This document shows positions 1 to 6,156 of a stretch of DNA of 15,705 nt, piece after piece (position 1 is the first letter of the stretch; every line of letters starts with the position of its first letter). The stretch is taken from the NCBI GenBank assembly GCA_002480345.1, contig DLBY01000003.1, positions 1-15,705 on the forward strand, read 5' to 3'. The DNA is from Phycisphaerales bacterium UBA7812. GTDB taxonomy: Bacteria; Planctomycetota; Phycisphaerae; Phycisphaerales; UBA1924. The notes beneath the pieces were generated by a model that was not told where the DNA came from, did no database searches, and was given only the letters and a program-made list of their open reading frames with translations. Position numbers and translations under genes: made by a program.

Positions 1-351
1 CTCAACGGCGACTACATCTCCGACGCCCTCGCCGCCTGCGTCGGCGGCATCGGCATCGCCCCCGGCGCCAACATCAACTACGACACCGGGCACGCGATCT
101 TCGAGGCCACGCACGGCACCGCCCCCAAGTACGCCGGCCAGGACAAGGTCAACCCGGGCTCGGTGATCCTGTCGGGCGTGCTGATGCTCGAACACATGGG
201 CTGGCAAGAAGCGGCCGACCTCATCGTCAAGGGCATCGAAGGCGCCATCAGCGCCAAAACCGTCACCTACGACTTCGAGCGACTCATGGAGGGCGCCACC
301 CTCCTCAAGTGCTCAGAGTTTGGCAAGGCGATTGTTGAGCACATGGAGTGA
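1..351 (+). CDS. icd: Isocitrate dehydrogenase [NADP], C-terminal 116 residues (5' end outside window)
   Basis: Icd catalyses the oxidative decarboxylation of isocitrate to 2-oxoglutarate with NADP+ in the cytosolic TCA cycle. The open frame runs from base 1 to TGA at 349-351. The translated segment closely follows the C-terminal end of the E. coli-type enzyme: NGDYISDALAA, GGIGIAPGANI, the coenzyme-binding ATHGTAPKYAG stretch, DKVNPGS, HMGWQEAADLIVKGIEGAI, AKTVTYDFERLM and the ending LLKCSEFGKAIVEHME. The N-terminal part lies outside the window. Codons 1-104 of this fragment end almost entirely in G or C. The last twelve codons (313-348) contain tca, ttt, att and gtt, resembling the AT-richer gene that follows. 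Its final codons also supply the ribosome binding site of that gene, so the two are probably co-transcribed. The identification is very secure. Confidence 0.97.
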   Translation, partial: LNGDYISDALAACVGGIGIAPGANINYDTGHAIFEATHGTAPKYAGQDKVNPGSVILSGVLMLEHMGWQEAADLIVKGIEGAISAKTVTYDFERLMEGATLLKCSEFGKAIVEHME

Positions 352-354
352 TCT

Positions 355-2214
355 ATGAGCGACCTAACCCCTGAAATTGACCTTTCCAAAGTCACTGCAG
401 AATTAGCCGCACGGTTTGCGTCTTCCGCTGCCACATTTTTTGAAGGCAAAACCAAAGAATTCTCAGAAAGACTCCGACTCGAGTTCGCAAGCACATTCAC
501 CCGGTATCTCGACAGAATTACAAAGAAGTACTGCTTCATAAAAACTCTCTTCTATTCGGATTCACCTAGATACATATATGATTTCTATGTTTTACAGGAT
601 CTAAAAAACTCGCGAGGCCCTGTCGAAGACGCAGACGTAAGAACACTCTTGGCGCTGGGGACGCGTTTTTTGGTGACGGGCACAGGCGGTTCAGGAAAAT
701 CAATTTTCATGCGCCACCTCCTGCTTGACGCGATAGTCAACACTGATTTAATTCCTGTGTATATCGAATTGCGAAATCTTAATGATTCACCAAAATCAAT
801 TTATGATTCGATTCCAATGGAATTCCGACTGCACGGACTCTCAATAGAGCAGCCGTCGATCGATAAACTTTTGGAGAAAGGCAGGCTATTGATTTTGCTG
901 GATGGTTTTGATGAACTAAGTCCAGAGAAACGCGATGGCGTCCGTAAGGACATACGCTCATTCACTAGCAGATTCCCAGACTCCAAGCTGATTATGACCT
1001 CGCGCCCCGAAACGCACTCAACCGGATGGCATCAATTTGTCGAGTACGCACTATCGCCGCTGTCACTCGATAAAATCAAGACTCTAGTCAGCCATTTGGA
1101 TATGGATGACGCATCCAGAATCCGATTCCTTACCGACCTAGAAGACTCGCTGTTTGAATCGCACTCGTCATTTCTTTCAAATCCCCTGCTTCTCAATCTA
1201 ATGGCCGTTTCTTATGATCGCAATGCCTCAGTTCCTACAAAGAGGCACTTATTCTACTCCCAAGTCTTTGACGCACTGTGGAACCAGCACGACGCAATGA
1301 AAGATTCTTTTGTTCGACCTCGCGAATGCGGCTTGCTTAAAGACGATTTTATGGATCTCTTTGGCGCGTTCTCCGTCCAAGCCTACTTGGATTCACGCAC
1401 CTCATTTTCCAGTACCATAGCCAGAGAATATGCAGCGAGAGGTGCTTCGCTCCTTCAAATGGATTCAGTAACATCCGAATCCTTTCTAGCAGACCTTCTC
1501 AGTGCAACGTGCATGATCGTGAAAGACGGGACTGAACTCCATTACACTCATAGGTCATTTCAAGAGTATTTCACCGCGCACTTCCTTTTGCGTTCAACGC
1601 CGGGGGTTCGAGCCGATGCATGGGATGAAATACTATCCAGGCAGCAGTTCGATAGTGTCCTAGAATTATTATACGAAATGGATCCTACAGTCGTTATATC
1701 TGAATTTCTGGTGCCCAGTATTCAGCAAATTGTCGACAAACTTGATGCTTCCGAAAACGCATATCTTGAGTATGTTAAAATTGTCAGTGAGTCAATATCG
1801 ATCACAGTGTATCCCCAGCATCCTGGTCGTCTAGAGAAAGACGTGTATGGCCCGACTTGGCGCCGGTCTCCGCAAATGGAGTTAATCGACTTTTCATTGA
1901 AAGTCACAGGTACTGAATACGAGTGGCCAACGCCGCTGTCTGATCAGGATCCAGTTGATCGCCTTGATTTGCTTCAGGATTACATTATCCAGAAGCTCGG
2001 AGATAATGCAGAGCTTGATATCTATGACAAGAATACCGGCATAGATACTGAGGCCGTCTTAAAGATTGCCCCATTGTTTGCACCGCTTGACACTGCTATG
2101 CCGGATCGCGTTCGTCACGCAGCGACCCACTTGTCTGAGCGTCTCGAGAAGTTTTCCTCAGGCATGCGTAGCATCTTTCAGACAGCCCGCTCGCGTCATG
2201 GCCCACTCGAATAG
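355..2214 (+). CDS. NACHT-domain STAND NTPase, candidate bacterial NLR-like immune protein
   Basis: This is a 619-residue P-loop NTPase of the NACHT type, a class that includes bacterial NLR-related antiphage proteins (bNACHT). Visible motifs are Walker A GTGGSGKS (109-116), Walker B LLILLDGFDEL (178-188), sensor-like TSRPET (215-220), SNPLLLNLM (275-283) and HRSFQEYFTAHFLL (399-412), the usual end of the NACHT helical region. The stretch YDFYVLQDL (75-83) just before the NTPase is also common in such proteins. The first 60 or so residues look helical. The region from 413 to 619 matches nothing I recognise. No TIR, nuclease, protease or transmembrane effector is evident. ATG at 355 follows GGAG (345-348) by six bases and lies three bases after the icd stop. 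Codon use is clearly AT-richer than in its neighbours, which suggests transfer. NACHT assignment is firm; an antiphage role is inferred from the family. Confidence 0.9.
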   Translation: MSDLTPEIDLSKVTAELAARFASSAATFFEGKTKEFSERLRLEFASTFTRYLDRITKKYCFIKTLFYSDSPRYIYDFYVLQDLKNSRGPVEDADVRTLLALGTRFLVTGTGGSGKSIFMRHLLLDAIVNTDLIPVYIELRNLNDSPKSIYDSIPMEFRLHGLSIEQPSIDKLLEKGRLLILLDGFDELSPEKRDGVRKDIRSFTSRFPDSKLIMTSRPETHSTGWHQFVEYALSPLSLDKIKTLVSHLDMDDASRIRFLTDLEDSLFESHSSFLSNPLLLNLMAVSYDRNASVPTKRHLFYSQVFDALWNQHDAMKDSFVRPRECGLLKDDFMDLFGAFSVQAYLDSRTSFSSTIAREYAARGASLLQMDSVTSESFLADLLSATCMIVKDGTELHYTHRSFQEYFTAHFLLRSTPGVRADAWDEILSRQQFDSVLELLYEMDPTVVISEFLVPSIQQIVDKLDASENAYLEYVKIVSESISITVYPQHPGRLEKDVYGPTWRRSPQMELIDFSLKVTGTEYEWPTPLSDQDPVDRLDLLQDYIIQKLGDNAELDIYDKNTGIDTEAVLKIAPLFAPLDTAMPDRVRHAATHLSERLEKFSSGMRSIFQTARSRHGPLE

Positions 2215-2223
2215 GTGGCGCGT

Positions 2224-2235
2224 GTACATATGTAC
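2224..2235. repeat. 12-bp perfect palindrome downstream of the NACHT gene
   Basis: GTACATATGTAC reads identically on both strands, nine bases after the NACHT stop codon. The spacer 2215-2310 otherwise contains no convincing gene, promoter or U-tract terminator. The palindrome lies where composition shifts from the AT-richer NACHT gene back to GC-rich host-like sequence. It could be a protein-binding site or chance. Confidence 0.35.
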
Positions 2236-2310
2236 TACATTGTGCGCTAACTCCCGTCCCTCCCTCCAAATCCCATTGAGCCGAACCCAACGCCGCACCA
2301 CACTGTCCCC

Positions 2311-3450
2311 ATGGGACACACAATCACGATCGGCTACGACTGGGACAATCTGGCAACCGAACTCGCCACCCACACCGCCTGGGACGCATCCCCCAACCCC
2401 GCCCCCGGCCACGCCACCCCACTGCCTCCCCCCTCACTCGCGGAGGCGAGTGACGAAAACAGCTTCGCGGAGGCGAGTGACGCAAACAGCTCTTCCTCTC
2501 CCAATTCCCCAATGCCCACTCCCCATTCCCCCGACCCCACCTCACCGGCGGAGGCCAGCGACGCAATCCACGCCCTCCTCCACAACCTCGCCGACCCCAC
2601 CCTCTCCCTGACCGACCTCACCCACATTCACCGCGCCACCGTCTCCGCCCTCCGCCGCATCATCGAGACCGACGAGTTCCGCCAGGCCGCCGCCGACTAC
2701 CACGCACTCGCCCAACTCCGCGACCAGCTCATCGCCGCCACCGCACACGCAACCGCGACCGCCGCCCTCACCGACGGCGCCCGAACCGCCCCCAACCCCG
2801 AGACGCGCCGCAAAGCCGCCACCACCCTCCTCCGCCCCACCCCCGCCGGGCGACCGCCGAGCCGCCAAGAGGCCACGCCCAAGCGCACCCAGCCGTCCGA
2901 GCCGCACGCCGCCCCGGTTCGGCCCCGATCCGGTATCGTGACCCGCCGCGGCGTCCCGCATGACCCGCGCGAAGGAGGCCGCGATGAAGAAGTTCGATCC
3001 CAAGCTCGCGAAGTCGAAAGCCGTGAAGCTCAACCGCTCCGAGCTCTCCCGCGTCATCCAGGCATACACGGAGAAGAGCGCCAAGCACGGCGAGAAGGCC
3101 TGGGAACGGGCCTGCGTCAAGGGGGTCCGCAAGGGCAAGCTCGACGAGGCGAGCGTGGACCAGTGCATCGCCCATGTCGCCCAGGAGGTCGAGCGGGAGA
3201 ACGAGAAGGCCGCCTCAGCGGATCAGGCCGACAAGAAACTGCTCTCCCCCCACCAGGTTCGGAAGATCCCCGCAACGCTCAAGTCGATCTCCGAGAAATT
3301 CACCTGAGCCGCGGCGCCGGGGTCGAGCAGCCCGCGGAGACGCGAACACGCGCCCTCCGCAGGCGGCTCCAGCGCTCCGCGTGTTCTGCAATTCAGAGTC
3401 TCTTGAGGTGCGCGTCCTTCACCTCGAGGCACGCCGCCCGGGCGAACTGA
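2311..3450 (+). CDS. Hypothetical protein with repeat-rich linker; frame open to 3450 but credible only to about 2900
   Basis: I do not recognise a characterised family. The ATG at 2311 opens a GC-rich frame with good third-position G/C bias up to roughly 2850-2900. The product begins MGHTITIGYDWDNLATEL. A Pro/Ser/Ala-rich linker follows (about residues 30-84) with three AEASD units at 44, 53 and 80, then a helical segment (about 86-175) ending ETRRKAATTLLR. After about residue 210 the translation becomes Arg/Gly/Gln-rich and overlaps, in another frame, the better-supported gene at 2984-3307. That part, to the formal stop at 3448-3450, is probably not a real protein. A one-base frame change near 2850-2900 would end the gene at TGA 2939-2941, just before the next gene's ribosome binding site. 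No Shine-Dalgarno precedes 2311. Start confidence is moderate and stop confidence low. Confidence 0.45.
   Translation: MGHTITIGYDWDNLATELATHTAWDASPNPAPGHATPLPPPSLAEASDENSFAEASDANSSSSPNSPMPTPHSPDPTSPAEASDAIHALLHNLADPTLSLTDLTHIHRATVSALRRIIETDEFRQAAADYHALAQLRDQLIAATAHATATAALTDGARTAPNPETRRKAATTLLRPTPAGRPPSRQEATPKRTQPSEPHAAPVRPRSGIVTRRGVPHDPREGGRDEEVRSQAREVESREAQPLRALPRHPGIHGEERQARREGLGTGLRQGGPQGQARRGERGPVHRPCRPGGRAGEREGRLSGSGRQETALPPPGSEDPRNAQVDLREIHLSRGAGVEQPAETRTRALRRRLQRSACSAIQSLLRCASFTSRHAARAN
2438..2491 (+). repeat. Two tandem 27-bp repeats encoding a nine-residue unit
   Basis: Bases 2438-2464 and 2465-2491 are directly adjacent 27-mers differing at one position (gaaaacagct versus gcaaacagct at their ends). 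Each contains gcggaggcgagtgacg and encodes an AEASD unit. A diverged third copy of the core is at 2548-2566 (gcggaggccagcgacgcaa). It is 27 residues after the second AEASD, so it keeps the nine-residue phase. Confidence 0.85.
2501..2528 (+). repeat. Degenerate heptanucleotide repeat
   Basis: Four consecutive heptamers, CCAATTC, CCCAATG, CCCACTC and CCCATTC, follow a CCCANTN-like pattern, and CCCC follows. This resembles the short tandem heptamers seen in some cyanobacteria and other GC-rich bacteria. The period of seven is not a multiple of three, so copy-number change here would shift the reading frame of the surrounding hypothetical gene. Confidence 0.55.
2984..3307 (+). CDS. Small lysine-rich hypothetical protein (107 aa)
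   Basis: No family is recognised. ATG at 2984 has a very good Shine-Dalgarno, AAGGAGG at 2972-2978, five bases upstream. An in-frame ATG at 2960 is possible but would place that site inside the gene, so I prefer 2984. The product begins MKKFDPKLAKSKAVKLNRSE and is rich in Lys, Glu and Ala. It is predicted largely helical, with no signal peptide or membrane segment and two cysteines (in RACVKG and DQCIAH). It ends HQVRKIPATLKSISEKFT. The stop is TGA at 3305-3307. Codon use fits the GC-rich host. Basic character and size would fit a nucleic-acid-associated or regulatory protein, but that is only a guess. It converges with the minus-strand regulator, with 85 bases between them. Confidence 0.7.
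   Translation: MKKFDPKLAKSKAVKLNRSELSRVIQAYTEKSAKHGEKAWERACVKGVRKGKLDEASVDQCIAHVAQEVERENEKAASADQADKKLLSPHQVRKIPATLKSISEKFT
3344..3386. terminator. Possible bidirectional terminator hairpin between convergent genes
   Basis: Nine-base arms gaacacgcg (3344-3352) and cgcgtgttc (3378-3386) are perfect complements. They enclose a 25-nt segment with an inner ccgc/gcgg pairing (3357-3366). The element lies in the 85-base gap between two converging genes, where a shared terminator is expected. Neither side has a T-run, so it may act with a termination factor or merely block read-through. Confidence 0.4.
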
Positions 3451-4058
3451 GCCAGCTGCACGCGGGTCGCCCCCTTCAGCTTGCCCCGGATCGAATCCGC
3501 GTGCTGCTCGATCGTGCGGACCGACCGGTGCAGCATCGAAGCGATCTGCTTCGATGTCATGCCATGACCGATCAGCGCCAGGACCTCGATCTCCCGGCGC
3601 GTCAGGCTGTCCAGCGGGCCCAGGTGGACGAACTTGCTCTCGACGATCTCGAACGCATCGGGATCGTTCGGGTCGTGCTCGCCCTCGCTGGTCACGATCG
3701 AGAAAATCGGGTCGTCCTCTTCGGATTCGGTAAGGAGGCGGATCGTGCTTTGGAGCTGCCGCCCGTGCAGGATGTGCCGGCTGATGATGGGCCGCCCCGT
3801 CTCCGCGATGCGGCGGAACATCTCGAGCCGTTCGCCCGCCCACTCCTCGCCGAGCAGTTCATCGAGGGTCCTCCCGACAGCCTGTTCGGCGGGGCCCTTG
3901 ATGAACAGTTCGGCGGACCGGTCGTTCACCCAGACGACCCGCCCATCGATATCGCAGAGCGCGAAACCAACGGCGGGATCGGTGCAGAAGAGCTTGGCGA
4001 GCAAATCCTGCGAGAGCTCCGGCAGCGTGTCAGATTGTCCGTACGGTCTGGTTCCCAT
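3393..4058 (-). CDS. PAS-domain LuxR-type (GerE/FixJ-like HTH) transcriptional regulator
   Basis: The protein has 221 residues. Residues about 20-118 read as a PAS sensor fold (CTDPAVGFALCDIDGRVVWVNDR, then AVGRTLDELLG). Residues about 149-206 are a classic LuxR-type helix-turn-helix: LDSLTRREIEVLALIGHGMT, KQIASMLHRSVRTIEQHADS, IRGKLKGATRVQLAQ. There is no phosphoacceptor receiver domain and no autoinducer-binding domain. A small ligand, cofactor or partner sensed by the PAS domain probably controls DNA binding; the signal cannot be told from sequence. ATG at 4056-4058 lacks a Shine-Dalgarno. A promoter-like pair upstream would start RNA at or next to the ATG. A perfect palindrome in that promoter suggests autoregulation. 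It lies downstream of rplQ on the same strand but is separated from it by a strong hairpin. Confidence 0.85.
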   Translation of the reverse strand: MGTRPYGQSDTLPELSQDLLAKLFCTDPAVGFALCDIDGRVVWVNDRSAELFIKGPAEQAVGRTLDELLGEEWAGERLEMFRRIAETGRPIISRHILHGRQLQSTIRLLTESEEDDPIFSIVTSEGEHDPNDPDAFEIVESKFVHLGPLDSLTRREIEVLALIGHGMTSKQIASMLHRSVRTIEQHADSIRGKLKGATRVQLAQFARAACLEVKDAHLKRL

Positions 4059-4064
4059 AATGGC

Positions 4065-4093
4065 AGTCTACCGTACTAGTACGGTGTACCCAA
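4065..4093 (-). promoter_or_regulatory. Putative promoter of the PAS-LuxR gene
   Basis: Read on the minus strand, TTGGGT (4088-4093) and TAGACT (4065-4070) are separated by exactly 17 bases and resemble -35 and -10 hexamers. Only six bases separate TAGACT from the ATG, so transcription would begin at about the first codon. This agrees with the lack of a Shine-Dalgarno and suggests a leaderless mRNA. Confidence 0.45.
4071..4084. promoter_or_regulatory. 14-bp palindromic operator candidate
   Basis: CCGTACTAGTACGG is a perfect palindrome that fills most of the spacer between the putative -35 and -10. Three of the next five flanking pairs on each side also match, giving an imperfect 24-bp dyad. 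A shorter palindrome with the same ends, CCGTACGG, lies at 4039-4046 inside the start of the regulator gene, about 35 bases centre to centre. LuxR-type HTH dimers bind such dyads, so autorepression is a reasonable inference. Confidence 0.55.
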
Positions 4094-4124
4094 ACAAATA
4101 GTAGGGAGTGGCGATCTACGAAAC

Positions 4125-4146
4125 AGGCCCCGCGCTCGCGGGGCCT
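4125..4146 (-). terminator. Terminator of the ribosomal cluster, after rplQ
   Basis: A perfect inverted repeat has ten-base arms aggccccgcg (4125-4134) and cgcggggcct (4137-4146). In the minus direction it starts 33 bases after the rplQ stop, and the transcript continues GTTTCGT, a short T-rich tail. The stem is very stable and the tail imperfect. It is the expected end of the cluster. Confidence 0.65.
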
Positions 4147-4179
4147 GGGGTGTGGTTTGGCTGGATCAGCGTGAGCGGT

Positions 4180-4869
4180 TCAGGACTCGTCCTCGCTCGC
4201 CTCCGCCTCGTCGGCGACGGCGGTTGCGGTGTCGTCCGCGGCTGGCGCTTCGGCGGGCGCGGGACGGCTGGCGCGGAGCTTCTCGGCGAACGCCTCGCGC
4301 TTGTCGGCCTGGCGGCGGCGGCCGCTGGGCTCGCCCGAGACCTCGGGGCCTTCCTCGGCGCCGCAGAACTGGATGACGCAGAGCTCGCCCGCGTCGCCCA
4401 GACGGTGACGCCCGAGCTTGATGATGCGGGTGTAGCCGCCCTCGCGGTCCTCGAACCGGGGGGCGACATTCTCGAAGATGTGCTTGACGAGCTTGGGGGC
4501 CTTGCGGAGTTCGCCGTAGCGGTTGCGCTCGACCTGATCGGCCTCGGGGATGTCGAAGAAGACCTCGGCGCGCTCGCGCAGGGTCTCGACGGCTTGCCGC
4601 TCGCCCTCGTCGGCGTCCTTGGGGATGTGGGACCACGCGAAGGCGCGGCGGTCGCCGCCGAGCATGGAGATGACCTGGCGGCGGTTGTGCAGGTCGCCCT
4701 TCTTGGCCTTGGTCACGATCTTCTCGACGAAGGGCTGGAGGGCCTTCGCCTTGGGGATCGTGGTCGTGATCTGGCCGTGCTCGAAGAGGCTGGCCGCCAT
4801 GTTGCGCAGCATGGCTGTGCGGTGGGCGGTGGTGCGTCCGAGCTTGTAACCGGCTTTGCGGTGACGCAT
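4180..4869 (-). CDS. rplQ: Large ribosomal subunit protein bL17, enlarged form
   Basis: bL17 binds 23S rRNA in the 50S subunit near the tunnel exit. The N-terminus MRHRKAGYKLGRTTAHRTAM and the later RFEDREGGYTRIIKLGRHRLGDAGE are diagnostic. The protein is 229 residues against roughly 120-130 usually. About 50 residues (roughly 76-124, from AWSHIPKDADEGE to RYGELRKAP) are inserted between NRRQVISMLGGDRR and LVKHIFENVAPRF. An Ala/Glu/Asp/Ser-rich acidic tail covers about 200-229. ATG 4867-4869 is preceded by GGAGGATTCAGCA, a good ribosome binding site. It is the last gene of the cluster, 62 bases after rpoA. The identity is secure; the insertion and tail are lineage features of unknown role. 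Confidence 0.96.
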   Translation of the reverse strand: MRHRKAGYKLGRTTAHRTAMLRNMAASLFEHGQITTTIPKAKALQPFVEKIVTKAKKGDLHNRRQVISMLGGDRRAFAWSHIPKDADEGERQAVETLRERAEVFFDIPEADQVERNRYGELRKAPKLVKHIFENVAPRFEDREGGYTRIIKLGRHRLGDAGELCVIQFCGAEEGPEVSGEPSGRRRQADKREAFAEKLRASRPAPAEAPAADDTATAVADEAEASEDES

Positions 4870-4931
4870 TGCTGAATCCTCCGGGGCCGGAGCCCCATCT
4901 CACGAGCGGGTCGTTCCCGCGGGGTTCACGG

Positions 4932-5942
4932 TCATTCGGCGGCGCCGGGGACCTGGTAGCCCTCGGGGAGTTCCATGCCGAGTTCGAGGTCGAGATCCAT
5001 GAGCTTGCGCTTCACCTCGCGGAGAGAGGTGCGGCCGAAGCTGCGGAGCTTGAGCAGATCCTGGTCGGTGTTGGTGACGAGTTGGGCGACGGTGTCGATG
5101 CGGGCGGACTCGAGGCAGTTGCTCGCGCGGACCGAGAGTTCGAGATCCGAGAGCGGCATGTTGAGCTTGCGGATGAGCTCCTCGTCGACGCCCGCGGCGG
5201 CGGCGGCCTCGTCGGACACGCGCTCCTCGCCCAGTTCGAAGTACTGCACGAAGGGGTTGAGGTGCTTGCGGAGGATCTTGCCGGCCTCCACGAGCGCCAT
5301 GTCGGGCGTCACGGTGCCGTCGGTCCAGACCTCCATCACGAGCCGGTCGTAGTTGGTGCGCTGACCAACGCGGGTCGCTTCGATGTTGTAGCGGACGCGC
5401 TGGACGGGGCTGTAGATCGCGTCGACGGGGATGACCCCGACTTCCTGCTCGTCCTGGTCCTTGTACTGCTCGGAGGCGGGGACATAGCCCCGGCCCTTCG
5501 CGACGGTGAGGTCCATCTCGAAGGGGACCTCGTCGGTCAGGGTGCAGAGGATGAGATCCTTGTTGTGGATCTCGATGCCGGCGTCGGCCTCGATAAGGTC
5601 CGCGGTGACATCGCCAGGCCCCTGGGCGGCGAGGCGCATGGTCTTGGGCTCGTCACCCTCGAGGCTGACGATGAGATTCTTGACATTCAGGATGATGTCG
5701 GTGACATCTTCCATCACGCCCTTCATCGAGCTGAACTCGTGCTCGACGCCCTTGATCTTGACGGAAACGACCGCGGCGCCCTCGAGCGAGGAGAGCAGCA
5801 CCCGGCGGAGCGAGTTGCCGATGGTGGTGCCGAAACCGCGCTCGAACGGTTCGATCGAGAAGCGGCCGTAGTCCTCGGACGCGAACTTGGGATCGGAGAC
5901 GACTTTGCTCGGCAGCTCGAGGCCGCGCCATTTGACTCGCAT
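4932..5942 (-). CDS. rpoA: DNA-directed RNA polymerase alpha subunit
   Basis: Alpha dimerises to nucleate assembly of core RNA polymerase and contacts activators and UP elements. The 336 residues show a complete subunit. The N-terminal dimerisation domain includes EPFERGFGTTIGNSLRRVLL (31-50) and GVEHEFSSMKGV (65-76). A flexible Ala-rich linker follows (about 243-252, DEAAAAAGVDEE). The C-terminal DNA-binding domain (about 258-322) contains LELSVRASNCLESARI and LLKLRSFGRTSLREVK. ATG 5940-5942 is preceded by GGGGGAGGTGAATC, one of the strongest ribosome binding sites here, and 214 bases separate it from rpsK. rpsD, which commonly sits between rpsK and rpoA, is not present. Product identity is certain. 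Confidence 0.98.
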   Translation of the reverse strand: MRVKWRGLELPSKVVSDPKFASEDYGRFSIEPFERGFGTTIGNSLRRVLLSSLEGAAVVSVKIKGVEHEFSSMKGVMEDVTDIILNVKNLIVSLEGDEPKTMRLAAQGPGDVTADLIEADAGIEIHNKDLILCTLTDEVPFEMDLTVAKGRGYVPASEQYKDQDEQEVGVIPVDAIYSPVQRVRYNIEATRVGQRTNYDRLVMEVWTDGTVTPDMALVEAGKILRKHLNPFVQYFELGEERVSDEAAAAAGVDEELIRKLNMPLSDLELSVRASNCLESARIDTVAQLVTNTDQDLLKLRSFGRTSLREVKRKLMDLDLELGMELPEGYQVPGAAE

Positions 5943-6156
5943 GATTCACCTCCCCCGCGGCTCCTTCATCCGAGCCTTTTCGGGGATCTTTGCAGCGGTG
6001 CCTTCGGAACCGGTCCCGCGTTCGGCTGTCGGCTCGGCGTGCCCCGCTGCGAGCGGCCGGCCTGCTGTCCGATGCGGGGGTTTGCAGCGCCCTGCGGCGC
6101 GACGATTGTGCGGCGATCTGCGATCTGCCCTCGTCGCTCGAGGGCTGGATCGGGGG

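Noticed and set aside
2438..2566. CRISPR-like repeat
   Set aside because: The two 27-mers are directly adjacent with no spacer, there are too few copies, and they are translated in frame.
2066..2611. Plus-strand open frame (181 codons) bridging the NACHT end and the next gene
   Set aside because: It overlaps the NACHT frame and becomes Pro/Thr/Arg low-complexity sequence, a frame-shifted reading of 2311 onward.
2215..3000. Second copy of the icd 3' end (expected attR of an integrated element)
   Set aside because: I looked for a sequence like the last 50 bases of icd after the NACHT gene and found none; any such site would be outside the window or lost.
3174..4079. Plus-strand open frame (301 codons) over the LuxR-type gene
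   Set aside because: The opposite strand has an obvious HTH protein; this frame has Arg/Pro-rich, domainless translation.
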